From CAYOZN01 sp964408455 (GTDB lineage Bacteria > Planctomycetota > Phycisphaerae > UBA1845 > UTPLA1), in NCBI GenBank assembly GCA_964408455.1, contig CAYOZN010000001.1:310001-374000 (forward strand): 64,000 nt of DNA, read 5' to 3'. Shown here in pieces: positions 9,295 through 17,211 of the stretch (within the stretch, counting starts at the first letter, position 1; each line of letters opens with the position of its first letter). Made by a program: the position numbers and the translations under genes. The notes under the pieces were generated by a model. It did no database searches. It was not told the origin of the DNA and worked only from the letters and a program-made list of their open reading frames with translations.

Positions 9295-10494
9295 ATGCAC
9301 ACGTCGTCGCAAATCCAGCGATTCGTCTCTCAAAAAGCAGCCCGGTTCGAAGAGTCCGTCATTCGGCGCATGACGCAGGTCTGCCTCCAGCACAAGGGCG
9401 TCAACCTCGCCCAGGGCTTTCCAGATTTTCCCACGCCGCCCGAACTTCAGGAAGCAGCCATCGCCGCCATCCGCGACGGTCACAACCAGTATGCCCGCAC
9501 CTGGGGCGCACCGGCCCTGGTCGAGGCCCTGGCCGAAAAGATGCGCTGGTTTCAGGGGATGGAATTTGATCCCAATTCACAGGTCACCATCTGTTGCGGC
9601 ACCACCGAGGCAATGATCTCATCGCTGCTGGCCACCATCAACCCCGGCGACGAGGTCATCGTCACGTCGCCGTTCTACGAGAACTATGGGGCCGACACGA
9701 TTCTCTGCGGGGCCACGCCGCGCTACGTCACGCTGCACCCCAATCGCGAGGGGGGCTTCGATTTCGACCTCGATGAACTGGCCGGCGCGTTTAACTCGCG
9801 AACGCGCGGCATCATCGTGAATACGCCCAACAACCCGACCGGCAAGGTCTATTCGCGCGAGCTGCTGAGCACGATCGCCGAGTTGTGCATCAAACACGAC
9901 GTGCTCGCCCTCACCGACGAAATCTACGAGCACATCCTGTATGACGGGCGCGAGCACGTTGCCTTGGCCACGCTGCCGGGAATGGCCGAACGCACGGTGA
10001 CCATCGGCGGATTGAGCAAGACGTACAGCGTCACGGGCTGGCGCGTCGCCTGGGCCATCGCCGCGCCGCCGATCACAGCCGCCATCCGCAAGGTGCACGA
10101 CTTCCTCACCGTGGGGGCGCCGCATCCGTTCCAGATCGCCGGCGCCGCCGCCCTGCGCATGCCGCGCTCCTTTTACGATCAGCTCGTCCGCGAATACGCC
10201 GAGCGCCGCGAATGGATGTGGACGGCGCTCACCGCTGCGGGATTCGAAGGTTTCTATCCGGAGGGCGCCTACTACGTGATGGTCAACATCGACCGCTTCA
10301 AGCAGCCCGGCGAGGATGACACGGCGTTTGCACTGCGGCTGGTGAAAGAGGCCGGCGTGGCCACGGTGCCGGGGAGCAGCTTCTACAACCCGCCGTCGCT
10401 GGGGCATCACCTGATTCGCTTCTGCTTCTGCAAGAAACGCGAGACGCTGGAGGAGGCGGGGCGGCGGTTGAGGGTGTGGGCGGAACAGGGATAG
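9295..10494 (+). CDS. Class I/II PLP-dependent aminotransferase (methionine/kynurenine aminotransferase-like)
   Basis: 399 residues. The PLP lysine is Lys242 in GGLSKTYSVTGWR. The family blocks VNLAQGFPDFP, NQYARTWGAPALVEALAEK, NTPNNPTGKVY and LTDEIYEHILYDG are all in place. This pattern matches the subgroup that includes kynurenine aminotransferase and the YbdL-type methionine aminotransferase. The chain is complete, ending in LIRFCFCKKRETLEEAGRRL. It would transfer an amino group to a 2-oxo acid in the cytosol. The exact substrate is not determinable from sequence, and no pathway genes adjoin it. Confidence 0.88.
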   Translation: MHTSSQIQRFVSQKAARFEESVIRRMTQVCLQHKGVNLAQGFPDFPTPPELQEAAIAAIRDGHNQYARTWGAPALVEALAEKMRWFQGMEFDPNSQVTICCGTTEAMISSLLATINPGDEVIVTSPFYENYGADTILCGATPRYVTLHPNREGGFDFDLDELAGAFNSRTRGIIVNTPNNPTGKVYSRELLSTIAELCIKHDVLALTDEIYEHILYDGREHVALATLPGMAERTVTIGGLSKTYSVTGWRVAWAIAAPPITAAIRKVHDFLTVGAPHPFQIAGAAALRMPRSFYDQLVREYAERREWMWTALTAAGFEGFYPEGAYYVMVNIDRFKQPGEDDTAFALRLVKEAGVATVPGSSFYNPPSLGHHLIRFCFCKKRETLEEAGRRLRVWAEQG

Positions 10495-10543
10495 TGGATA
10501 AGGGGTAAGGGGGGCAGTGCAAAATTCAAAATCCAAAATTCCC

Positions 10544-10685
10544 CGCGAGCCGGATCGTGTCGATCCGGCGACTGTCCCGGTTGAGCGGGCATCCTCGCGC
10601 GGGGCTCTGCGGCCGGTAGCGGCCCTTCGCAAATGGACATATGCTTTCGTGTGGCGGGCTCCGGACCGACACGGTCCGGCTCGCG
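10544..10685. repeat. Fold-back element with covarying terminal hairpins
   Basis: Two about 27-base arms, 10544-10570 and 10658-10685, are inverted copies of each other, and each is itself a palindrome: GCCGGATCG-TGT-CGATCCGGC in the left arm and CCGGACCG-ACA-CGGTCCGG in the right. Relative to each other they differ by a compensated base pair (T-A versus C-G), so stem pairing is kept. The element lies in the non-coding stretch 10495-10907, where I see no gene. Just before it, 10520-10540 has AAAATTCAAAATCCAAAATT, related to the heptad repeats elsewhere in the window. Confidence 0.6.
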
Positions 10686-10752
10686 AAGTGTGATTCGACT
10701 CGCAGAGCGTGATCCGACTCGCGATGTGTGATCCGGCTCGCGATTTGCAGAG
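10677..10752. repeat. 19-bp tandem repeat, about four units
   Basis: Units of the form CGRCTCGCGAKGTGTGATC follow one another directly after the right arm of the fold-back element: 10678-10696, 10697-10715, 10716-10734 and 10735-10753, the last diverging at its end. No reading frame through it looks coding. Confidence 0.6.
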
Positions 10753-10860
10753 CGTCCCTCCTAACCTAGGCGGTCGGCATGGCGACGCCGGAACAGTTCT
10801 CCCGGCCGCGGGCATTGGCGTGAGGCGGCGGCGATTGCGCGTGGGGTGTCACCGCGAGGC

Positions 10861-11384
10861 TGGCGTCGCCATGGCACCCGACTATTCCGCCTTTCGTGAG
10901 GTTCGTCATGCTGCTTCGATATGTAGCCGCCGGTCTCGTTCTTGTTCCGCTTTCATGCAACGCGCGCAAGCCGGATCAGCGCGCCAGTCAACCGGGTGCA
11001 TTGGAGGCTTACTCGGCAGAGGCCGGTGCCATCGAAGAGATCGAGGTGATCGAGTCGGGTCTGACGGACGCGAAGTCGCGCGAAATGATCGGCCGCAAGG
11101 TGTCCATCAAGGGTAAGGCCATGAACCTGGCAAAGGGATTGCCGAAAATCGAGCTACCAGACGGAACAGGCACTCTGGTCTCGATCGGCGGGCGATGGCC
11201 GTCATCCGCGGAAGGAAAAATCGTGAAACTTGTCGGCACGGCCGATGAACTGCCGCCGGCTGCGACCGACGGGGAGAGGCTGTCGCAGGGATACAGCCAG
11301 GGCGCATATTATTTACGCGATTGTAAATGGTTCGTCGTCGGCGAGTAACCGAGCGCCGGGCAGGTGGCGTCGCCATGGCACCCG
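10861..11384. repeat. Exact 20-bp direct repeats flanking the small lipoprotein gene
   Basis: TGGCGTCGCCATGGCACCCG occurs at 10861-10880 and again at 11365-11384, one copy on each side of the lipoprotein gene. A partial inverted copy (GGCATGGCGACGCCGG) is at 10776-10791. The copies are too far from a typical IS size and too long for a chance match. They look like members of a dispersed intergenic repeat family. Confidence 0.65.
10908..11348 (+). CDS. Small lipoprotein, unknown function
   Basis: 146 residues. I use the ATG at 10908 because GTGAGG sits six bases upstream; the GTG at 10896 overlaps that ribosome site. The N-terminus MLLRYVAAGLVLVPLSC ends in a lipobox with Cys17. The mature part runs from an acidic segment (IEEIEVIESGLTDAKS) into an OB-fold-like strand series: GRKVSIKGKAMNLAKGLPKI, TLVSIGGRWPSS, GKIVKLVGTADEL. 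The last 20 residues, YSQGAYYLRDCKWFVVGE, are aromatic-rich. I do not recognise the family. It is flanked by exact 20-bp direct repeats. Confidence 0.65.
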   Translation: MLLRYVAAGLVLVPLSCNARKPDQRASQPGALEAYSAEAGAIEEIEVIESGLTDAKSREMIGRKVSIKGKAMNLAKGLPKIELPDGTGTLVSIGGRWPSSAEGKIVKLVGTADELPPAATDGERLSQGYSQGAYYLRDCKWFVVGE

Positions 11385-11392
11385 GCGAGCAA

Positions 11393-12001
11393 TTATAGTA
11401 GGTCCTCGGATTCCTTCTCCCATTCTCCGCGCGAGCGTTTCGTTTTCTTCGGGCGTTTCCTCGGCGGCGTTGGTTCGGGCCGGTTGAGCCTTGGCAGCCA
11501 GTAGTTTTCGAGCGACTCCTTGATCTCCCTGTGGTTGAACGAGTCGGGGTCTTCCAGCTTGTACTGCAAATAGGCAACGATTGCCTTTGCCTGTTCCAGG
11601 CTGAAGCCGTCAAACTTTTTTGACTTTATTTCGAACCACGTGGTATCGCCGTAGAAATTTGGATTTACGCGACGATCGCGCATCTTGTTGTCCGTGCCGT
11701 GCCAGAGATGGAACGGGACATCGACCTCCTGAAGCGCCCCATCAATATCCGCGATCAGATAGGCCGGCAGAAAAAATCGGAAGGCGACATCAGAGAAGAA
11801 ACTAAGCGCGGATGCATAGCCGTCCGGCGCCTGGTCGAGGAATGCGGGGTCCAGACCGCGCCAGTCTCGCTTGTCGCTGAACTCGGCCTCCAGCAAATAC
11901 GGCTCATCCCCGAGCGAACTGCCGCGAAGATTCCCCTGACCCGGGCAATGTACATCAGCGAAAGCGATGCGGATCATTGCTCTCAGTTCGTCAGCCGTCA
12001 T
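11393..12001 (-). CDS. DUF6714-like hypothetical protein
   Basis: 202 residues, no signal peptide. The pattern IRIAFADVHCPGQGNL at the N-terminus, DLDPAFLDQ-type spacing, LSFFSDVAFRFFLPAYLIADI in the middle and FSLEQAKAIVAYLQYKLED near the end resembles the DUF6714 family, where a conserved aFadv.yPG...L block precedes an f.yfLPAyLi block. The C-terminal 35 residues are a basic, Pro/Arg/Lys-rich tail. It is the third gene of a possible minus-strand unit with the small protein and the nucleotidyltransferase upstream. Function unknown. Confidence 0.6.
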   Translation of the reverse strand: MTADELRAMIRIAFADVHCPGQGNLRGSSLGDEPYLLEAEFSDKRDWRGLDPAFLDQAPDGYASALSFFSDVAFRFFLPAYLIADIDGALQEVDVPFHLWHGTDNKMRDRRVNPNFYGDTTWFEIKSKKFDGFSLEQAKAIVAYLQYKLEDPDSFNHREIKESLENYWLPRLNRPEPTPPRKRPKKTKRSRGEWEKESEDLL

Positions 12002-12046
12002 ACATTGCTCTGCGACCGATGCAACGCTGCATGGCCTGCGAAGTTA

Positions 12047-12280
12047 TCACTGCTCGGGCTCGGAGTCGCCTTCATGCCGTTGCGGCGACCACGGCCGGAG
12101 CATGTTCATGAACTCGAGCGCGTGCATGAGCAGCCGGAAGCGCTCGGTGTGGCTGAGCTTCAGAAATGCGCGCAGGTGCGCGGTCTCGGTGTCCTCCCAT
12201 GGGTCGGGATTGGGGTCGAGGAGGGGGTCGAGTCGGGTCTGCACCGGCGGGGTATTCGATTGGGCATCGGCCATGTTCAT
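12047..12280 (-). CDS. Small partner protein of a nucleotidyltransferase gene
   Basis: 77 residues (72 or so if the second Met is used). The core THLRAFLKLSHTERFRLLMH-type segment (TAHLRAFLKLSHTERFRLL, then HALEFMNML) is a pattern I know from short proteins encoded beside AbiEii-like nucleotidyltransferases. The rest is Pro/Asp-rich and probably disordered. Its start is nine bases after the stop of the nucleotidyltransferase gene, so the two are probably one transcript. It may be an antitoxin or regulatory partner; this is inference. Confidence 0.6.
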   Translation of the reverse strand: MNMADAQSNTPPVQTRLDPLLDPNPDPWEDTETAHLRAFLKLSHTERFRLLMHALEFMNMLRPWSPQRHEGDSEPEQ

Positions 12281-12289
12281 GCGTTGTGT

Positions 12290-12784
12290 TCAGCCCTGCG
12301 TGGATTGTATTCGCTTCAGTGTTTGAATGTCTGCAAGATCCTGCGGCCGGCCGGCCTTTTGTTTCATAGCGATAAGGTCGTCGACAGAGCATATTCGAGC
12401 TTGGTGGCCGTCGAGAGTGACCTCCCTGGCCCGGGCGTTGAAGTCGTCGAAGCTGGCGGGCGACTCTATAAGCAAGTCCACGACGAAACCCGGATGGGCC
12501 GGATGTAACAGCGTGAAAACGAGCATGTTCTTTTCGTTAATCCAGCGTTTTCGCTCGTTGGCATTGGCAAACAACAAGGGATCGACGGGGAGGCGACTCT
12601 TAAAGCCGATGGACAGAAGCGATTGGATGGCCTTCCTGGCTTCCGTTTCCTCCAAATCAACGACCAAGTCAAGGTCGATGGTGATTCTTGGCGAGCCGTG
12701 CAGCCAGGCGGCGAACCCGCCAACGATGACGTAGCGAGCGTCGGCGTTGTTAAGGGCGGAGATGACTTGGAGGAAGGGATTCAT
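12290..12784 (-). CDS. Nucleotidyltransferase (MNT/AbiEii-like)
   Basis: 164 residues. The nucleotidyltransferase signature is clear: VGGFAAWLHGSPRITIDLDL (21-40), with the GG pair and the metal-binding Asp37 and Asp39. A third acidic residue is likely in FVVDLLIE. The C-terminal part has ICSVDDLIAMKQKAGRPQDLADI, the block shared with AbiEii and related families in which a Lys and the RpkDl motif line the site. Such proteins transfer a nucleotide to tRNA or to a partner protein and often act as toxins. It is first in a unit with the 77-residue protein. Confidence 0.8.
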   Translation of the reverse strand: MNPFLQVISALNNADARYVIVGGFAAWLHGSPRITIDLDLVVDLEETEARKAIQSLLSIGFKSRLPVDPLLFANANERKRWINEKNMLVFTLLHPAHPGFVVDLLIESPASFDDFNARAREVTLDGHQARICSVDDLIAMKQKAGRPQDLADIQTLKRIQSTQG

Positions 12785-12941
12785 GATCTAATGCGGCATC
12801 GTACCGAGTTGTTTTGCCGGATGCCCAAGAGGGCGCAAGCAACCGACCTATTGTGCGCATCGGCTCAATCTGCTTGGGTCGTGCAATTCACCTGGTCCGA
12901 ATCAGCACACCCCTTGCACCACCGCCTGCTGAATGCCACGT

Positions 12942-13880
12942 CTACGCCCAATTCTTCTCCACCCAACCCACCAGCTCCTTCACATGCCCAACGCTCGCGT
13001 CGAACATCGCCCGCTCCTCGGCGTTCAGCTTCAGCTCGATCACCTTCTCCACGCCATCCTTCCCCAGCACGCACGGCACGCCGACGAAGTAGCCGCCCAC
13101 GCCATACTCGTTCTTGCAGTAGGCCGCGCACGGCAGAATTCGCTTCTTGTCCTTGATGATCGCCTCGGCCATCTGCACGGTCGCCGCCGCGGGGGCATAG
13201 TAGGCGCTGCCGGTCTTCAGCAGTTTCACGATCTCGGCGCCGCCATCCCGCGTACGCTGCACGATGGCATCGAGCCGGTCCTTGGGAATCAGCTCGGTGA
13301 CAGGAATGCCCGCCACGCTGGTGTAGCGCGGCAGCGGCACCATGTCATCGCCGTGGCCACCCATCAGCACCGCCACGATGTCCTCGACGCTGCATCCCAA
13401 CTCCATTGCGAGAAACGCGCGATAGCGCGCCGTGTCGAGGATGCCCGCCTGTCCGATGATCTGCTTCGTCGGCAGCCCGGTCGCCTTCCACGCCGTCTGC
13501 ACCATGGCATCGAGCGGGTTCGACACGATGATGTACACCGCCTTCGGGCTCCGCTTCGCGGCCTCCTCGGCCACGCTGCGGACGATCTTCATGTTGGTGG
13601 ACATCAGATCATCGCGGCTCATGCCCGGCTTGCGGGCGATGCCGCTGGTGATGATGACGATGTCGCTGTCGGTGGTGTCGTCGTAGCTGTTGGTGCCGGT
13701 GATGCGGCTGTCAAACCGCTCGATGGGCGAGGCCTGGAACAGGTCGAGTCCCTTGCCCTGGGGCATACCCTCGACGATGTCCAGCAGGACGATGTCGCCC
13801 AACTCCTTGGCGGCGGCCCAGTGGGCACAGGTGGCCCCGACGTTTCCGGCTCCGATGATGGTGATTTTCGCGCGTTTCAT
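12942..13880 (-). CDS. mdh: Malate dehydrogenase (LDH-like type)
   Basis: 312 residues. The NAD-binding motif is GAGNVG (10-15). The substrate loop ARKPGMSRDDL has Arg83 and Arg89, with Arg83 marking malate rather than lactate specificity, and the catalytic His176 lies in LMGGHGDDMVP. VSNPLDAM and the C-terminal helix KELVGWVEKNW complete the family pattern. It interconverts malate and oxaloacetate with NAD(H) in the TCA cycle, in the cytosol. It is monocistronic; the 180 bases before its start hold no other gene. Confidence 0.95.
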   Translation of the reverse strand: MKRAKITIIGAGNVGATCAHWAAAKELGDIVLLDIVEGMPQGKGLDLFQASPIERFDSRITGTNSYDDTTDSDIVIITSGIARKPGMSRDDLMSTNMKIVRSVAEEAAKRSPKAVYIIVSNPLDAMVQTAWKATGLPTKQIIGQAGILDTARYRAFLAMELGCSVEDIVAVLMGGHGDDMVPLPRYTSVAGIPVTELIPKDRLDAIVQRTRDGGAEIVKLLKTGSAYYAPAAATVQMAEAIIKDKKRILPCAAYCKNEYGVGGYFVGVPCVLGKDGVEKVIELKLNAEERAMFDASVGHVKELVGWVEKNWA

Positions 13881-14064
13881 AATAGCGGATTCCTCGAATG
13901 ACTATGTGACACGACGATGTTGAGGTTCATAATCGCAAGGCGCAACTCGCGCATGCTGGTTGCCGGGCCTTTTCGACCGATCTTCGGTGAAAGATGATAC
14001 GGCCCAGGGGCGGGATTGAACAGGATTTCTGGGAGAACCTGATCCAAGTGTGAAACAGCGCAGA

Positions 14065-14484
14065 CTATCGCTTGATGTGAGCTGGCAGATCGTCGAGACT
14101 CCATGCGTCAACATGCTCGTATTTGAGGATTTTTCGATCCGCAGTAAGCAAGCCGCAGCGCAGAATTCAGGCGCTCGCAACGAGCATTCGATCGGCAGGG
14201 TCACGATGGAACTCGCCTGGCAGCCGTTCGGATGCGACGGCGATCGCAGGTGTCACGTCAACGACGGTTTCCGCCGCATCACGCAGCGCCGCATCCAACC
14301 ATTCATCCAGTGGGCAATCGAACACGAGCCGCCCGCGGGCATGCAACGCAGCGACTTCCCAACATGAGATGGCACTGACGGCGATATCGGCGGGCGGAAC
14401 GGCGTCGAGAATCGGCGTCGCTGCGCCCATACGATTGTCGTTCTGGACCCACCAGGCCCAGACATGGGTGTCGAGCAGGATCAC
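14065..14484 (-). pseudogene. vapC: VapC-type PIN-domain toxin interrupted by an in-frame TGA
   Basis: The frame starts at the GTG at 14484, whose GTGA overlaps the antitoxin stop. It encodes a PIN domain (ILLDTHVWAWW, AISCWEVAAL, FHRDPADRMLVASA) to codon 106, which is TGA at 14167-14169. The same frame continues without any shift for another 33 codons to the TAG at 14065-14067, and those codons read ILRCGLLTADRKILKYEHVD and then AWSLDDLPAHIKR, the normal VapC ending with its fourth active-site Asp (TADRK). A single C-to-T change (CGA to TGA) explains the break. Unlike the gene at 55707, no hairpin follows this TGA. The ribonuclease is probably inactive. Confidence 0.85.
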
Positions 14485-14702
14485 CGCGTGGCTTCCCAAT
14501 CGTCCTGCGAACTTGCCGACTCGAATGGGTCGGCGTATTGATACGGCCGGCCGCGCATGGGAAACCGGCGCACGCTATTGGGTGCCGCGGCTTCGATCTG
14601 GACGTGCAGGTGATGGCCGGCGCGGAACGGCAGCCCGGTCAAAGTCAGGACGCCGTCGTGTTCCAGGCGGGTCTCGACAGAAATGGAAGTCTGTTCGTCC
14701 AT
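14481..14702 (-). CDS. vapB: VapB-like antitoxin
   Basis: 73 residues from the ATG at 14702; a longer reading starting at 14723 is possible. The N-terminal half, SVETRLEHDGVLTLTGLPFR, is a beta-rich DNA-binding-like segment as in DUF2281/AbrB-type antitoxins (repeat of v..dG.l.l..lp...G). The C-terminal half is Arg/Pro- and then acid-rich and would wrap the toxin. The stop overlaps the toxin's GTG by four bases. It should neutralise VapC and repress the operon; with the toxin broken it may be an orphan in practice. Confidence 0.7.
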   Translation of the reverse strand: MDEQTSISVETRLEHDGVLTLTGLPFRAGHHLHVQIEAAAPNSVRRFPMRGRPYQYADPFESASSQDDWEATR

Positions 14703-14786
14703 TGCTTCATTGTATCGTGCCAAAAGCGGGCAATGTCGAGCATGATCATCCTGGTCGCGGCGAGGTGGCGATTCTGCCCGGACAAA

Positions 14787-15575
14787 CTACGCGCCGGCGC
14801 GAGAGCGGCGCGCCCTTCCCATTTGAACTGCCTCATCCATCTCTCGTCGAAACAGCAGAGACGCACCGCACGTTGCACACCATTCGACCGCCTCCGACTC
14901 CGGCGGCAGGGGCGTGGCACAGACTTGGCACTTGCCCCGCAACTCTTCCAACTTTCTATCGATCGGACGGCCGCCCACGACGAACAGGACCAAGAGGAGA
15001 ATCAATGCCAAGGAAACGAAACAGAGCATGAACGGCCAGTTCACAAACAGGTTCGGATCGTCACGTTTGACGATGCCATATCGCTCGCCGATGTCAACCC
15101 ATGCCACCACGAAAATGATCGGACCTGCTGCCGCAAGTCCAAGACGCCACGCGAACATCCGCCCCGGTATCGACCAGCGCCCAGCACGCAGGTGACGGAT
15201 GGCATGTTCATGCACAATCTGTGGAGCGATCTCGACGCCGCATCGCCAGCACAACTCTGAGTCGATGCAGCGCTGCGCGCCACAGCCAAAGCACGCCCCG
15301 GCGTTTCGCAAACTGGCAGGGCGTCGCCATAATTGCGGCAACATCACAATCGCCGGCACGAAGGCTGCAAGCATCAGGGCGACGTTCATCAGCAACGCCC
15401 CGTCATTTCCAGACGGAAGCCAGCCCTGCCATCTTGCGACGCCGTGGAGCATCGGTGGGCCAACTACCCACAGCGTTCTACAAAGCGCCTGCCGGCCTTC
15501 GGCCTTTCGAAGGAAAACCCACTCCTTGCGAATCCGGCAGTCAATGCGAAACTGTTCACGGCTGGGCAGGTACAA
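14787..15575 (-). CDS. Membrane protein with two zinc ribbons
   Basis: About 262 residues, with an unsure start: the first codon available is TTG at 15575. There are hydrophobic helices near 62-82, 147-163 and 184-203. A first ribbon, CFGCGAQRCIDSELCWRCG, sits between the first and second helices. A second, CQVCATPLPPESEAVEWCATCG, follows the last helix. Proteins of this build, with a membrane core and treble-clef or zinc-ribbon ends, recur in planctomycetes and have no assigned role. It is divergent from the S41 peptidase gene. Confidence 0.65.
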   Translation of the reverse strand: MYLPSREQFRIDCRIRKEWVFLRKAEGRQALCRTLWVVGPPMLHGVARWQGWLPSGNDGALLMNVALMLAAFVPAIVMLPQLWRRPASLRNAGACFGCGAQRCIDSELCWRCGVEIAPQIVHEHAIRHLRAGRWSIPGRMFAWRLGLAAAGPIIFVVAWVDIGERYGIVKRDDPNLFVNWPFMLCFVSLALILLLVLFVVGGRPIDRKLEELRGKCQVCATPLPPESEAVEWCATCGASLLFRREMDEAVQMGRARRSRAGA

Positions 15576-15706
15576 AGGTGTGCCTCCGAACGTCTACAGT
15601 GTACAGAAAAGATGTTATAAGAGTACCACTGCCGACGGGTTTCAGTGCGTACTTTCTTATTGCGTCCATGAACCGAGTTGCTCAGCATCGCTGTGGAGAA
15701 TGCATC

Positions 15707-17056
15707 ATGCTTTACTGGAATTTGAAGCGAATCTTAGGCTTGGCTGCTTTGCTGCCGGCATGGTCCAGCGCCCTCGCCCAGCAGCCGCCCGCGGTCGTCT
15801 CTCTCTCGCCCGCCGACGGCTCGAAGAATGTTGATCCGAACACCCCCGAGCTGATCGTCAAGTTCGACCGCGACATGAAGAAGGGTTCGCACTCCCTCTG
15901 CGGCGGCGGGTCGACCTTTCCCAAGCTCCGCGGCCAGCCTGTTTGGAAGGACCCGCAGACGCTGGTCATCCGGGTCAAGCTCGAGCCGGAACATTCGTAC
16001 GAGTTTTCGCTCAACTGCCAGTCGTTCCGCAACTTTGTCAGCGCCGACGGCGTGCCGCTGGAACCGACGCCCTGGCGCTTCACGACCGGCAGCAGGCGCG
16101 GCAAGGCCGAGCAAAAGGCGCTCAACGAGCGGGCGCTGGACGAGCTGATGGGGGCCTTGCAGGAAAGCTATTCCTACTTCGATCGCAAGAAGCTCAAGTG
16201 GGACAAGCTGGTTGAGAAGCACCGAAAGAAGATCGTCGCCGCGAAGAATACGAACGCCTGGGTCGAGCGGATCGCGAAGATGCTGGCCGCGGCCGAGGAC
16301 CCGCACCTGTGGATCAACTTCGGTGGCAAGACCACCGGCACGCACCAGCGTAAGTACCAGCCGAATTTCAACCTCAAGGGTGTGGAGGCGGTGCTCGGGG
16401 CGCTCAACAAGCGCAGCGAGCACGCCTACACCGCGAAGACCGACGACGATATCGCTTACCTGCTCATCCCCAGCTGGTCAGGCGATCGCGACGCCCGCGT
16501 GTCGGAGCTGGAGGTGATCCTCACGGAGTTCAAGGATGCGAAGGGCATGATTCTCGACGTCCGTCCCAACGGCGGCGGTGACGAATTGATGGCACAGGCG
16601 GTCGCCGCGTGGTTCGTGAAAGGCGAGAAGGTCTATTCGAAGAACGCGTACCGCGACGCCAGCGCCGAGGGCGGCTTCGGCCAGGTCTTCGACCGCGTCA
16701 TCAAGGGAAACGCCGCGCCCAAGCGCTTCGACAGGCCGGTCATGGTCCTGATGGGCCCGGCCAACCTGAGCAGTTGCGAGTCATTCCTGCTCATGATGAA
16801 GGAGGCGAAAAAGGCGAAGCTCATCGGCGGCAAATCCGGCGGCAGCAGCGGCAATCCCAAACCGCGTCTGCTGGAAAACGGCGTCGAAGTTTTCATTCCC
16901 TCGTGGAAGGATTTCTTCCCTGACGGCATGCTGTTCGAGGGCGTGGGCGTAACGCCGGACATCAAGGTCAAGTCGAAGCCGGCGGATTTTGAAAAGGGCG
17001 ATCCGGTGCTGGAGCGCGCGCTGAAGGAGCTGCGCAAGGAAAAGAAGAAGAAGTAG
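15707..17056 (+). CDS. Secreted S41 family peptidase with N-terminal Ig-like domain
   Basis: 449 residues from the ATG at 15707, which has GGAG eight bases upstream; frame-open codons further 5' are not protein-like. A signal peptide ends in SSALAQQ (about 18-22). Residues about 25-125 form a Big_5 Ig-like domain (SLSPADGSKNVDPNTPELIV). The S41 core then has AYLLIPSW, the strand GMILDVRPNGGGDE, the nucleophile region NLSSCESFLLMM (Ser355/356) and the turn IGGKSGGSSGNPK, ending in GVTPDIKV. These match tail-specific/C-terminal processing proteases, but no PDZ domain is visible. It should cleave proteins in the periplasm or outside. The C-terminus is a run of lysines. Confidence 0.88.
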   Translation: MLYWNLKRILGLAALLPAWSSALAQQPPAVVSLSPADGSKNVDPNTPELIVKFDRDMKKGSHSLCGGGSTFPKLRGQPVWKDPQTLVIRVKLEPEHSYEFSLNCQSFRNFVSADGVPLEPTPWRFTTGSRRGKAEQKALNERALDELMGALQESYSYFDRKKLKWDKLVEKHRKKIVAAKNTNAWVERIAKMLAAAEDPHLWINFGGKTTGTHQRKYQPNFNLKGVEAVLGALNKRSEHAYTAKTDDDIAYLLIPSWSGDRDARVSELEVILTEFKDAKGMILDVRPNGGGDELMAQAVAAWFVKGEKVYSKNAYRDASAEGGFGQVFDRVIKGNAAPKRFDRPVMVLMGPANLSSCESFLLMMKEAKKAKLIGGKSGGSSGNPKPRLLENGVEVFIPSWKDFFPDGMLFEGVGVTPDIKVKSKPADFEKGDPVLERALKELRKEKKKK

Positions 17057-17211
17057 CGTCGCGGCGCCGCTTTCCGATCGGTGCACGATGCAGCGCTCGT
17101 CGTGCGCGTCCGTGCCAGTGGCTCCAGCCATTGTCGTTCTGGATTTGTTTGTACTTCGGCCGAATTCACAACACCGGTGGCAACTTTCGGCTCACCCGCT
17201 ACACTTCGCTC

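Noticed and set aside
13877..14104. Small minus-strand frame between mdh and vapC
   Set aside because: It overlaps the conserved 3' part of vapC and runs into mdh, with no ribosome site.
14167..14169. The TGA in vapC as a second selenocysteine codon
   Set aside because: The position is Arg (CGA) in the family, not Cys, and no hairpin follows. A point mutation explains it.
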